The notes under the pieces are model-generated. The model did not search any database and was not told the origin of the DNA. It saw nothing but the letters and a program-made list of their open reading frames with translations. DNA of 64,000 nt. It comes from Marasmius tenuissimus. Taxonomy: Eukaryota; Basidiomycota; Agaricomycetes; Agaricales; Marasmiaceae. Every line of letters begins with the position of its first letter. Positions within the stretch are counted from its first letter, which is position 1. This document shows, piece after piece, positions 20,683 to 30,400 of this stretch. A program made the translations under genes and the position numbers. The DNA lies in assembly GCA_029532415.1 (NCBI GenBank), contig JAQOTA010000007.1:186001-250000 (forward strand), given 5' to 3'.

Positions 20683-23600
20683 CTAGGACGTTTTGATTCG
20701 TTCCTTGAGTTCCCCATCAGATTTATCCTTCCGGGGCAACTTTCTCCAATCATCTACACCCTTAAGTTCGAGGTATCGGTCCAGGGCTGCAAGCTTTTTA
20801 CAGTTGCTATAGGGTTCGACCGTAGTGTCGCCCAAGTTCCATAAAACATGGAACATCAGATGCCGTCCATCCCAATGATGACCAATGATCTCATCAACCA
20901 GCCATTCGGACGTGCTGGGCTCTCCAAAATCATAGGGTCCACTGACTGCGCGATTTGGAAATAGCACGTCGTCATTTGGAACATGCTTTCGGAGCAACGA
21001 CACATGAAAATTATTGTGTACTCCGCGTTTTGCAAGCTCCGTCGGTAAGCCAATTCGATAATTTGACGAATCTGGCTTGGTTTCAACCACTGGATAAGGT
21101 CCCAAGTACTTCGGAAGTAGCTTTACCGCCCGTCCCTTTGGGAGATTCAAATTCTTGGTGGATACATATACCAAGTCGTTCAGCCTGATTTCAGGGTCAA
21201 TTCGGCGATGTTTATTCGCCTGATGGGTCTGTACCACACGGGATTCAATAATTGAGTCATGTGCATCCATTAGATGTTTAACGGCACGATCTACAAATTC
21301 CCGTACCCCCGGGGATGCCTCAGAAGTATTGGGGACATCCGGGAGTAAAGAGGGGATGTATCCTCCATCTAATTCGAATGGGGCATACCCGGTAGATTCG
21401 CTGATGCTCGAGTTTATTGCAAACTCGACCATGGGCAGCCGTTCAACCCAATCTTTCTGATCTGGTTGAACTGAAGACCTCAGAATCTGGGCAACAGAAC
21501 GATTAACCCGCTCCGTTGCTCCATCCGTCTGCGGGTGATACGCAGTTGACATCAGCAGTTTTACACCCAATAGACGGTGTACTTCCGTCCACCACTTTGA
21601 AGTGAACTTTGAGTCTCGGTCTGAGACTATAGACTTTGGTAGTCCGTGCAAACGGACTACTTCTTTCACAAACAGCCAAGAGAGTTCACTGGCTGTTGTT
21701 GTCACCTGAATTGGTACCAGGTGAACTCTAGACGTCAATCTACAGATAATGACCCACAGGTAGTCCATTCCCTTTGACTCGGGGAACGGTCCTATGAAAT
21801 CCATACCAATAGATTCCCATGGACGAGTTGGGATCGGCAAACTGTGTAGTTTGCCCGGAGGTTTTTGGTTCGACGTCTTGTTCTGCTGGCAGTTTGTACA
21901 TGATTGGCAGAACCTTTCAACGTCTCCAACTATACCTGGCCACCAATACCAGCGGCGGATATAATCGGATGTTCTCTGCTCGCCATAGTGTCCAACTATG
22001 AAGTGAGCCTGTTCTATTATCATTCCCTTCAAACTCTGACTCGTATTAGACGATTTTCCTTTCGGAATGCAGAGTACGGTCTCTCCACCTCTATTGGTGG
22101 AGTACACAAGCTTGTCTTTGACTTCAAATGCCTTGTGATCAAATGGCTTTTCAACCACTTTCCGAAATAGTGGATCGTCAGCATACAGGCGACGAATGTC
22201 ACCCTCAAACTCATTATTTGAGTTGAGTTGAATTGGCAGAGCAGAATCACGAAGTCTTGATTCAAATACCATGGGGTTGTCGTCCTCAGCCACGGGTCTA
22301 CGTGGTAGGACCTCATCCAAACCATCAGGTGGTGTTTCAGCATTGTCCCGAAGCTCTCTGGCTTCAGTCTCACGTTGCGGTTCCGACTCTTTGACTTGTC
22401 GGGACCGTATTCGTTCAGAGCGACGTAGAGCAGCCAACCTATCTGACTCCAAAAGTTCATGGATTCGATCAATAGGTAAGTCATCCATTCCTTTATCAAG
22501 TCGGGAATCTGCATTCACATATTCATGAGTTTGGCGAATATCAGCAGCTGTATCGGATTCATAATACCGAGACAAAGCATCAGCTGCTTTGTTTTGAATT
22601 CCTTTGACATATCTAATGTCAAAATCAAATCTGGATAGATACTCCATCCATCGAGCTTGACGACTCGAAAGTTTTCTCTGGGTCAAGAAGAATTCAAGGG
22701 CTCGATGATCCGTCACTACGTGAATTCGATACCCGAGAAGTTTATCTTCCCACTTGAGTAGTGCCTCAAGTATGGCTAACGTTTCAAGTTCAAAAACTCG
22801 ATAGTTATGCTGTGCCGCCGTGAATTTCTTAGACATAAATCCAGCAGGGCGGCACGTCTGCCACGTAGGGCCTTGCCCATACATAGCTCCAACTCCAGAA
22901 ACTGAAGCGTCGCAAATAACCCAAATAGGTTCTCGACTATTTGGGTCAATAGGTTTCAAAATCGGCGTTTTCAATGCTAGGTTCTTGATATTTTCGAAGC
23001 ATGAGTCATGAACTGGAAGCCAGTGAAAAGGTACATTGTTTCGGGTCATATTCGAAAGCGGCGATGTATAGTTGGCCATGTCAGGCATGTACGGTGCAAT
23101 GTACTGTACTAGCCCCAAAAATCGTTGTACATCATTGAAGCTCTTGGGGGTAGTCCATTGACGAACACGGTCCATCTTGTCAACATCAGCATGGATTCCA
23201 TTGTCATCAATGACATGACCTAGTGAGTCCATTACTTTCGCATAGAGCTCACATTTTTCAGCTTTCAGGTACAGATGATGTTCCCGCAATCGTCTAAAGA
23301 CCTCTTCAAGAGCTTTCTCATGCTCCTCAATGGTATTTGCAAAGATGAAAATGTCATCGAGATAAACATGAACACATTTCCCAATAAGATCTCGGAAAAT
23401 ATGAGTCATAACCCGCTGAAACGTAGCAGGTGCATTGCAGTCACCCTGCATCATTACATTGCTCACATACGTTCCAAACGTAGTCGCGAACGCCGTTTTC
23501 CAGACATCCTGGATTTCATTACGGATCTGTTCGTAGGCATCCGACATATCAATCTTAGATCGATACTTATGTTTCGCAACATCTTGTCGGATATTGTCTT

Positions 23601-24225
23601 GGTCAGGAAAAGGAGTCACATCCTTGACTGTGTTTGCATTCCGCTGACGATAGTCAACAATGGTACGAAGTTTACCATTTTTTTTTGGGATACAGAGCAT
23701 AGGTGCAGCTTGCTCTGCTGTTGATTCAATCCACCAACCAGCACGTGTATACCGGTCAAGCTTTTCATTCAATTGTCCTTTCAGCGAATCAGGACAACGA
23801 GGTAAGTAGTAATGATACTTCTTATCCTCATCAATCAATTGAATTCGATGATTGATGGCACGAAACGGTGGTAGTTCTTCAGGTACTCCACCAAGCATAT
23901 CAGCATTCCGGTGCAACCAGCGAGCACGTAACTTTGGAATATCTTCCTCAGTGTATGGTCCCTTCTCTGATAAGTCAGAGAAATCGATTTCTGGGTCAGC
24001 ATTTGCTAAATTAGCAGTTCTCAGTTCGTCTTGGAACCTTTCGGTATCCTCATTGTCATTCATGCCATCGAGTTTTGACCGATCACGATCATATCTCGAA
24101 GCTCGAGAAAATTCTTGAACCAACTCTACAATTCGTTCAACGTTCTTGGAGGTAATTTTTTCAATTTTCGGAGCATTAGATGGATTCTCAGAATCAACTT
24201 CCTCAATAATTACAGGAAATGTCAT
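20683..24225 (-). CDS. pol: Pol polyprotein: RT, RNase H, integrase, chromodomain
   Basis: 1,180 codons from an ATG, but the same frame is open upstream to the TGA at 24,334-24,336. In order: reverse transcriptase with VDYRQRN, IDMSDAYEQI and the YLDD active site (roughly residues 130-330); RNase H beginning near VICDASVSG; the integrase HHCC zinc finger (HYGEQRT ... CQSCTNC); the DDE core with Asp in GMDFIGPF, Asp in IVSDRDSKF and Glu in GATERVNR; and a C-terminal chromodomain-like module (residues about 1085-1150, EWLVDEIIGHH ... FHVLW). The enzymes copy element RNA into DNA and insert it; chromodomains guide Ty3-type integrases to marked chromatin. No internal stop or frameshift. Confidence 0.97.
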   Translation of the reverse strand: MTFPVIIEEVDSENPSNAPKIEKITSKNVERIVELVQEFSRASRYDRDRSKLDGMNDNEDTERFQDELRTANLANADPEIDFSDLSEKGPYTEEDIPKLRARWLHRNADMLGGVPEELPPFRAINHRIQLIDEDKKYHYYLPRCPDSLKGQLNEKLDRYTRAGWWIESTAEQAAPMLCIPKKNGKLRTIVDYRQRNANTVKDVTPFPDQDNIRQDVAKHKYRSKIDMSDAYEQIRNEIQDVWKTAFATTFGTYVSNVMMQGDCNAPATFQRVMTHIFRDLIGKCVHVYLDDIFIFANTIEEHEKALEEVFRRLREHHLYLKAEKCELYAKVMDSLGHVIDDNGIHADVDKMDRVRQWTTPKSFNDVQRFLGLVQYIAPYMPDMANYTSPLSNMTRNNVPFHWLPVHDSCFENIKNLALKTPILKPIDPNSREPIWVICDASVSGVGAMYGQGPTWQTCRPAGFMSKKFTAAQHNYRVFELETLAILEALLKWEDKLLGYRIHVVTDHRALEFFLTQRKLSSRQARWMEYLSRFDFDIRYVKGIQNKAADALSRYYESDTAADIRQTHEYVNADSRLDKGMDDLPIDRIHELLESDRLAALRRSERIRSRQVKESEPQRETEARELRDNAETPPDGLDEVLPRRPVAEDDNPMVFESRLRDSALPIQLNSNNEFEGDIRRLYADDPLFRKVVEKPFDHKAFEVKDKLVYSTNRGGETVLCIPKGKSSNTSQSLKGMIIEQAHFIVGHYGEQRTSDYIRRWYWWPGIVGDVERFCQSCTNCQQNKTSNQKPPGKLHSLPIPTRPWESIGMDFIGPFPESKGMDYLWVIICRLTSRVHLVPIQVTTTASELSWLFVKEVVRLHGLPKSIVSDRDSKFTSKWWTEVHRLLGVKLLMSTAYHPQTDGATERVNRSVAQILRSSVQPDQKDWVERLPMVEFAINSSISESTGYAPFELDGGYIPSLLPDVPNTSEASPGVREFVDRAVKHLMDAHDSIIESRVVQTHQANKHRRIDPEIRLNDLVYVSTKNLNLPKGRAVKLLPKYLGPYPVVETKPDSSNYRIGLPTELAKRGVHNNFHVSLLRKHVPNDDVLFPNRAVSGPYDFGEPSTSEWLVDEIIGHHWDGRHLMFHVLWNLGDTTVEPYSNCKKLAALDRYLELKGVDDWRKLPRKDKSDGELKERIKTS

Positions 24226-24333
24226 AGGTAGAGCTCTATTGGCCCGAAGAATGTTCTCTCGAATATCCCTTGGGTCAACTTCATCTTCAACCCTGATACC
24301 ACGCCTTTCAGTACGTGGTCCAGCTGATGGGAG

Positions 24334-27282
24334 TCAGTTGGGGTTATCCTGTCGTTGGAACTCTTTCGACTTCATATCTCGACGCATTGCTGATCGTCGT
24401 CTCAATTCCGCTTCACCCTCCCCCACCGAAAGAGTAGAAGAAGGTTTTCCCTTCACACGAATAGTATCACCCCCAAAGTCAAGTGAGATACCATTCTTAC
24501 GCATGAAGTACGTGCCAACTATAGCATCGTAACGGTCAATATTGACAACATCAAAGTATGTCTTCTCCTTGATCTGATCATATGCAGTATCAACAATAGT
24601 TCCATAGTTGAACTTCGCACGACTTCCAACAGTCCCGAGTTGTAGAGAGTGTTGTTTTGCCAACTGGTGAACTTTCACGTTTGCTACTCGAGCAAAACCA
24701 GGGCTTATACACTCTAGTGTACAGCCAGAATCAAACAACGTCAGTGCGGGTTTGCCATTAATATTGATCAAAGCCACTAGGGGGCGGCGATCTGCAGCAG
24801 GTCCTCTATCAGGGCGATCTAGTTGCCTAGTTGAACGACGTAGTCGTCCACTATATTTGATGATATTTGGATCACCGTCATCTTCTATTGAGAATAGTTC
24901 ATCTGTCATCACATATGAATGATTTTCTAAGTCGAGTGTTGGAAATAACTCGTCTTGACCTTCCTCAATTATGGTCGGAGGTCCACAATCCGTAAGAGGA
25001 TCGTAGATTTCATCAATACGATTGTAAGTATTTGGATTCTCAAGAATCATACCCAGGAATTCATCAAGATCGGAGTCCCGACCATCAATATATGCGCCAT
25101 AATCCTCATAGTCTGATATGGCAACATATTCTCCTTCAGAACTTTCAGCTTCTGATTGGACATTATCATCCTGAATACCCGTATCCTCATTTGAGGGGGA
25201 CTGTTCAGGCTGATCTACACCATCGTCAATAGCAAATAGACGAGGTTGACCATAGCGCGGACATTTTGGGTCCGAAGCATAATGCCCCTTCGTGCCACAC
25301 CCATAACAAATGGGGGTCTTCTTCTCACCATCAGGCTTTGTTGAGTTCTGAGGTGGTGCTCGACTACCAAATGCAGCTTTGGTTGAAGTGTACTGATACT
25401 TCGGGACAAACTTCCCATTAGACTGTCGGGTCAAATGGCTCTTTTTCACAACTTTATACCGAGCACCATTGACAATCCTCGCTTTTACACCACTCGGAGG
25501 TGTCTTTGGTCGACTCTCGGATCTAGCTGGCTGCGGCTTGGGTCCAGGTTCATTGGATTTCCCTTCGAGATAGTATTCCTGAAGTGCCCGGTCGTCTTCA
25601 TAACGCTGCACTGCCTTGACCATGGTTTTAACATTAGCATAGTCAGGTACCGCACCATGTCGAATCATCTCCCTGATCACATTCTTTGGTAATCCGTCAA
25701 GGAATCGACGTTTGAATGTATATTTATTGGGTCTATTGGGCATACGAGAGGCCCAACGTTTCAGGGTAGAGTAAAACTCTTGGATACCCATTTCAGCATC
25801 ATATTTGACTTTGTCAAATCGTTTGGCAGCTTGGTGTATCGTGGTTGCAGCCACACAATGGTCAAACAGACCAATAATTACATCTTCAAAAGACCAGCTC
25901 TTCTTCATACGATGGGGACTCGAAATCTCATCATTGAAGAACTGAAGTGCCTTCTTTGACACCATCATTCCGGTACACTGGACTCGCATAACATCGAGGT
26001 CCGGACCTCCCATTCGATTCACTATCATCCAACGGAGTAGTACCAGAAACCAATCGTCAAAAACCTCAATATCATCGCTACCCTGGTAGCTATCGGGTTC
26101 TTTAATCTTTATATTTTTCAACCCCTCAATATACGGGATCATTTCTCCAACAGCCTCGCGTATTTGAACGCGATACTTATGATGAAGTCGTTTCCGCCAC
26201 CGTCTGCGTGAATGATCATCAAGTTTGTCAATCTCAAACATTTTTGCTTCACGGAAGCGACGGCGACGTCTTCTTCCCTTGGTATCATCCTCTGATTCAT
26301 CCTCCAATTCGGAGAATACAGAATCAGTCGAATAATTACTCTCGTCATCCGATGATGACTCATCATCCCAAGGTGTTGTCCGGCGACGACCCTTATCAGG
26401 ATGCTTATCATTTTTACGGCGATCACGGTTGCTGCGTCGGTCATCATTGTCACTACTGTCATCTCCCGGATCTCCCGGGTTTCCGCCAGCAGCGCCACCC
26501 ATAAAGTTATTGGGTGGTTGTGTACCTTGATTCTCACTGGGTGGTCGTGAATTGTTATTACGGCCATCACGTTGAGCTTCACGGTAGTCCCTATCCCAAA
26601 CTTCACGTGGGGTAGTGTTTTTGTCAACAGGTAAACTGTCTTCGTCAAAACCAATCCCTTGATCGGGAATTTCAGTGCGGCCAAAAGTGCGTTGTTGGCT
26701 GTTCCTAACCCTCTGAAGGCCAACCCGTTCCTTCCAAACCCTTTCGGGATCTTCGGGATTAGGTCTCCGAATGGGTTCAGATGGGTAGAACATCGGACTC
26801 GATGGCGGAATAGGTTGAGTCGGACGTTGGTACGTGGGTACTGGTTGTTGAATAACCGGCGTAGCATCTCCCGAAATAACCGGGACCTGTGAAGAATTAT
26901 TCTTCACAGCTGTTGCAGGGGTATCAACGCTTAAGTCCTGATGTTCACGGACTTCCTCAGAAGCTAAAGGAATTCCCGTGATAGTATCCTCATTGAATAC
27001 CTCACGGTACATGTCAGCGTAGTTATAATTACGCTTCATGTTCGACTCATCTATTGCTCTATCAATAAGAGTAATGGTAGGATCGTAATTGGGCTTCAAA
27101 ATAGGTGCCCGAGAAACTTGATCACCGATTGGTGTACTTGGCAATTTCTTTTTCTCCTCAAGACTTTCGTCAAGGCGAGAGATGTAGTTGACCATCTTCT
27201 CGAAGCGGCGTTCATGTGCAGCAGATACTTTAGTCAACTCAATAGAAAATTTATTGGCAATACTCAGTTGGTCCGAGCGCAC
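24334..27282 (-). CDS. gag: Gag capsid/nucleocapsid and aspartic protease
   Basis: 982 codons open after a TAG at 27,289-27,291. It contains a Gag capsid-like helical region (about residues 370-570), an acidic and basic low-complexity stretch before it, a CCHC-type zinc knuckle (CYGCGTKGH, final Cys spaced six rather than four residues on), and a retropepsin-like domain with LFDSG as the active-site motif near residue 830. Gag packages element RNA into virus-like particles; the protease cleaves the polyprotein. The frame opens with no ATG at its very start and is in phase with both the short upstream frame and pol, so it is probably one segment of a single polyprotein. The stop at 24,334 is TGA followed by CTC. 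Confidence 0.93.
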   Translation of the reverse strand: MRSDQLSIANKFSIELTKVSAAHERRFEKMVNYISRLDESLEEKKKLPSTPIGDQVSRAPILKPNYDPTITLIDRAIDESNMKRNYNYADMYREVFNEDTITGIPLASEEVREHQDLSVDTPATAVKNNSSQVPVISGDATPVIQQPVPTYQRPTQPIPPSSPMFYPSEPIRRPNPEDPERVWKERVGLQRVRNSQQRTFGRTEIPDQGIGFDEDSLPVDKNTTPREVWDRDYREAQRDGRNNNSRPPSENQGTQPPNNFMGGAAGGNPGDPGDDSSDNDDRRSNRDRRKNDKHPDKGRRRTTPWDDESSSDDESNYSTDSVFSELEDESEDDTKGRRRRRRFREAKMFEIDKLDDHSRRRWRKRLHHKYRVQIREAVGEMIPYIEGLKNIKIKEPDSYQGSDDIEVFDDWFLVLLRWMIVNRMGGPDLDVMRVQCTGMMVSKKALQFFNDEISSPHRMKKSWSFEDVIIGLFDHCVAATTIHQAAKRFDKVKYDAEMGIQEFYSTLKRWASRMPNRPNKYTFKRRFLDGLPKNVIREMIRHGAVPDYANVKTMVKAVQRYEDDRALQEYYLEGKSNEPGPKPQPARSESRPKTPPSGVKARIVNGARYKVVKKSHLTRQSNGKFVPKYQYTSTKAAFGSRAPPQNSTKPDGEKKTPICYGCGTKGHYASDPKCPRYGQPRLFAIDDGVDQPEQSPSNEDTGIQDDNVQSEAESSEGEYVAISDYEDYGAYIDGRDSDLDEFLGMILENPNTYNRIDEIYDPLTDCGPPTIIEEGQDELFPTLDLENHSYVMTDELFSIEDDGDPNIIKYSGRLRRSTRQLDRPDRGPAADRRPLVALININGKPALTLFDSGCTLECISPGFARVANVKVHQLAKQHSLQLGTVGSRAKFNYGTIVDTAYDQIKEKTYFDVVNIDRYDAIVGTYFMRKNGISLDFGGDTIRVKGKPSSTLSVGEGEAELRRRSAMRRDMKSKEFQRQDNPN

Positions 27283-27288
27283 GGCAAG

Positions 27289-27870
27289 CTACATATCTCG
27301 CACTACACTGTTCAAGTCTGATACTATTGACTTGAGTTGGTGTCTTTGTTGGACACTCGATACCGAACTTGCTTTCGAGCGATTGGAATGAGCCGAGAGC
27401 GGGCGGGACTCGTCTGACAATGGACGACCCTGATTCCAATTTACTGACTGATCAGCAAATTGACCGACGGTCACATCGGGATTCCCGAATGCCGACGTGT
27501 ACTGATGTCCTGAGCCACTGGCTTGGCCAGTGGGTCCAGAACCAGTAGCATGTGCATGCAACCCAGAGTACGGGTCTACTCGGGGATTGAAACCCGAGTG
27601 TCTCGGCGACACCCTGGACTGGGCTATCACTGTGTCCAAGTCAGGCACCAGTGATTCCACATGCTTCCCGTTGTCCTTGGATACAGACTGAGTGGGGGTC
27701 GCCGAGTGAGTCGACACATTTTCATCATGACCCGCCCTCCAATTCTCAGAGGTATCAGCACGGGACCCTCCTTCGGTCGGAAGAGGTACTGGTGGTCCAG
27801 TAAGGCTCAATGTTCCTCCCGATGGAGAGTTATTCCTGCCATTGCGGTTTTCAGCAGTCTCGGTAGACAT
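27289..27870 (-). CDS. N-terminal Gag segment ending in a single in-frame TAG
   Basis: 193 codons from the ATG at 27,870. It is rich in Ser, Pro and Gly, without a recognised domain, and ends in TAG six bases before the next open segment in the same frame. It sits directly after the 5' LTR leader, where Gag should start. Either TAG is read through, or Gag starts internally and this is a separate small product. With identical LTRs the stop is unlikely to be old decay, though a single recent mutation cannot be excluded. Confidence 0.7.
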   Translation of the reverse strand: MSTETAENRNGRNNSPSGGTLSLTGPPVPLPTEGGSRADTSENWRAGHDENVSTHSATPTQSVSKDNGKHVESLVPDLDTVIAQSRVSPRHSGFNPRVDPYSGLHAHATGSGPTGQASGSGHQYTSAFGNPDVTVGQFADQSVNWNQGRPLSDESRPLSAHSNRSKASSVSSVQQRHQLKSIVSDLNSVVRDM

Positions 27871-27978
27871 TTCAACGGTTAAAATTAAAGATAATATAAT
27901 CAATGTGGGGTTTCTCTAGCTGGATAGCTTTCAATCCAGAATCTGAACGGTAGCTTGGAAGCCAGATGTTCAAAAAAC

Positions 27979-28193
27979 TGTAAGGCGGCTGTGGGTTTAT
28001 GATAACCCACGGTCTTTCAATCACACCGAGTGAACACGACTAGGTCTTATAACCAAGCTATGTACAAGTACGGGGTGAAAGATAGATAAGGTACGTATTT
28101 CTATCAGTCCAGCTTTTATACGAGAAACGCGTAAATAGAAGTAAATAGTAATCAATATTATGTTCGAGCGGCTACACGCGTATGGGCGTTACA
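27979..28193 (-). repeat. 5' LTR of the Ty3/Gypsy element
   Basis: 215 bp, identical to 18,394-18,608. It ends against the right GGATT duplication at 28,194-28,198. It should hold the element promoter; I could not single out a TATA box. Confidence 0.97.
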
Positions 28194-28198
28194 GGATT

Positions 28199-29159
28199 GG
28201 ACGCTGGTTTTGGAAAATGAGGCTGCCAGGAGAGCAGATAAGTAGGACAAATCTGGCGAGGCTTAGGCAGAACACATTCTTCGGCTGGCCTAGGTGAGCC
28301 ATACAAGGCCATATAACACTTTTCTTTTGCGGTTTATCTGCTTCGCTTACCAGACATGTCTCGATCATTACAGCCGCGGCACGAGCCCCCATTCCAACCA
28401 GTCGTGGCAACCGTCTCTACCAGATGCCCTCCGTTACTCTACGGATCTGGTACTAAACGAAGACTTTCATTGCGCTATTGTGTACCTATGCGCACAAGAC
28501 GACGGTTTTTGCCACCATGTCATCAACAAATCAAATTGGATACGACTCACTTCAAGACAATATTCAAGCTTGTCGGTCTGGGTCAAGAGATTGAGAAACA
28601 AGAGGAACTGTGTAAGTGATTGGTGCTGAAGGTGCGTTACGCCTTTATCTCAATATGATACCTGTCCTTAAAATTGCCCTCCCTCAATAGGACGCCCGAC
28701 GCAGGTCTTTCACATTGTCAGAAACCCATAGTACATTTCGTTATCTAGTCGAATTGGACACATGAAGATGCCGATACGGCCCCGCAAAAGCTCACTACCA
28801 AGACCCGTTCAAATAGTCACACCGTTGCCATGTCGCTCATTCAATACTCTCCCAGACCCTCAGCGGACAAAGTTGGTGCTCCGTGCATTAGACCGCTAAC
28901 TAGCTCATTTAGCGCGTCCCTTTGAGAAGCACTCACCAATAAACCATTTGTTCGATGTATGGTCCTCGCAAGACTGGCTTTTCCAACATCCTGCATTGCG
29001 GATACCCTATTTATTCCCGTCTATCCACTTTTGTGAGTAGAATCAGTACGACGCAAGGGACACTCGCATCTAGCTGGCTCGGGCTGATCTCATTCCTCGC
29101 ATAGGGCCCGATGGATCCAACCGCGATCACGCAATGGGCGAACGTGTTGATGAGCAGAG
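28199..29159. other. intergenic flank between retrotransposon and repeat copy A
   Basis: Host sequence once joined to the region ending at 18,393. An 87-codon frame from the ATG at 28,356 is followed by a GTAAGT donor and a later acceptor near 28,690, so a small spliced gene is possible, but I recognise nothing in it. Confidence 0.3.
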
Positions 29160-29527
29160 GAGACGTGACCATAGACGCTACACTCCGTAGCAATGCTAAC
29201 GGGAGCGGATTCGTGATTCAAATTATCCAGGTGTGTAGACGGTTGCGGTGTCTTATATCTTACAATGATAAGTACTTACTCTGGTATGTTCTAACGGAGG
29301 CAAGAGGGCAATGAGACTTTTCAGTTAAGGCATTCATAGTCCTCTATCGTCTCCCCATGCTGGCCATTTTTGCCTATCGACTTCACGCTTTATCGACTGC
29401 TCGTCCAGAATCTGGTCTTTAATCCTACATTGTCGCAGTCTTGGACGGGCCAGGTATCATGTCAGGGTTTGGCTGTTTCGCTGTACTGTCGCGAACGAGT
29501 AATCCGTGGAATATTAGCCGGCTCAAG
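29160..29527 (+). repeat. dispersed ~3-kb repeat, copy A, left part
   Basis: Aligns with 61,345-61,679 and 61,979-62,027, the copy B sequence before the target site (for example both share GCTGGCCATTTTTGCCTA and GGAATATTAGCCGGCTCA). It is interrupted at GCTCAAG (29,521-29,527) by the 21.8-kb KDZ element and resumes at 51,349. Confidence 0.85.
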
Positions 29528-29854
29528 CACCTCAGGCATACCCCTTTACCCCCCTCATAGGCCTATCTCCCCGGTGAGATAATTAGGCCTATGAGGGGTC
29601 TTTTCTAGCAGTTGTGCCCCAAGGCGGGGATACCCGTGGTGTGTAGGGCAGGTATACCCCGCCTCTGCCAGACCTCGCTGATGGGTATCCCCGCTCAGAG
29701 GTCAGATCTGCCCCAGCAGCGGGTATTTCCCTCGTCCTCCGTGATGTGACGGGGTGGCAGGGGTCTCTTCCCTCGCGATTTTTCGCGGGTTGGGGGCTGG
29801 GCACTGCTGCTGGTGGGGCTCATCGCGGCTCACTTCTCTTCAGCACACGTACAC
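29528..29854 (+). repeat. left terminal inverted repeat of the KDZ element
   Basis: Nearly identical to the reverse complement of 51,022-51,348: one difference in the first ~300 bp that I could see, then a few more. It contains an internal hairpin at 29,551-29,598 and several GGGTAT-type motifs. Confidence 0.95.
29551..29598. repeat. hairpin inside left TIR
   Basis: Arms CCCCTCATAGGCCTA and TAGGCCTATGAGGGG flank a short centre that contains its own TATCTC/GAGATA pairing. The same structure occurs at 51,278-51,325 in the right TIR. It may be a transposase recognition or cleavage structure. Confidence 0.85.
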
Positions 29855-30077
29855 CTGTACCACAGGTGTGTGATTGTGCGCTCTCCCGCGTCTTGTCGCG
29901 GATCCGGGGCTGCTCCTTGGATCCTCACGGTTCGTGTGGGTCGTGGTTTCTGTATATAGTCTTACCTGTACGTAGGTTTGAAATTGATGAAGTTGTACGA
30001 GAGCTGTGGACAGATACCGGACGTGAGTGGCACCGAATCAAGAAAATGAGAAGCCACGGAGAAGCGTCCCGTCTTCG

Positions 30078-30400
30078 CGGGTATACCCCAACTATGAAAC
30101 CACACCGGGTATTTCCCGAATCGCCAACCCGACCGGGTATACCCCGACTCGCCAAACGAACGGGTATACCCCGGCTCTGTCAAATGAACGGGTATACCCC
30201 GACTCTGCTATAGGAGCGGGTATACCCCCGACTCTGCTAAACGTCCGGGTATGCCCCCATTCTCCAAACGTGGGTGGGTATCCCCGGATTCTCCAAGCCA
30301 GGCGGGTATACTCCCATGCTCTCAACTTAAGCGGGTATCCCCCGACTCGCTAGACTAAGCGGGGATACCCCGCTATCTCAGCGCGACCGGGTATCCCCTC
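30078..30400 (+). repeat. left subterminal array of GGGTATACCC-type palindromes
   Basis: About twelve units of 27-30 bp. Each starts with a variant of CGGGTATACCCC, itself a near-perfect palindrome, followed by a variable 16-18 bp spacer. The mirror-image array lies at 50,305-50,642. Arrays of short subterminal motifs in both ends of DNA transposons are usually transposase-binding sites. No cas-like genes or strict repeat identity, so it is not a CRISPR array. Confidence 0.9.

Larger units (their letters stand above)
18394..28193 (-). mobile_element. Ty3/Gypsy LTR retrotransposon with chromodomain, full length
   Basis: A 9,800-bp element read on the minus strand. It is bounded by two 215-bp direct LTRs that read identically and begin and end TGTAA/TTACA. 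The 5-bp duplication GGATT lies at 18,389-18,393 and 28,194-28,198. A purine tract (GGTGGGGGAGGG) abuts the 3' LTR. Gene order is gag, protease, RT, RNase H, integrase, chromodomain: the Ty3/Gypsy order, of chromovirus type. A further ORF follows pol. Identical LTRs imply a very recent insertion. I saw no clear primer-binding site next to the 5' LTR. Confidence 0.97.

Noticed and set aside
26139..26867. 242-codon minus-strand frame inside the retrotransposon
   Set aside because: It overlaps Gag in another frame and has low-complexity content; a shadow of Gag.
27900..27978. Retrotransposon primer-binding site
   Set aside because: No clear tRNA-complementary TGG-type motif directly adjoins the 5' LTR.
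29589..30213. Frames inside the left TIR mirrored in the right TIR
   Set aside because: They follow from TIR identity and have no start context or domain; the TIR explains their conservation.
30078..30400. Regular ~28-bp repeats with variable spacers, CRISPR-like at first sight
   Set aside because: Repeat cores vary, the genome is eukaryotic, no cas genes exist, and a mirror-image array sits at the other transposon end.
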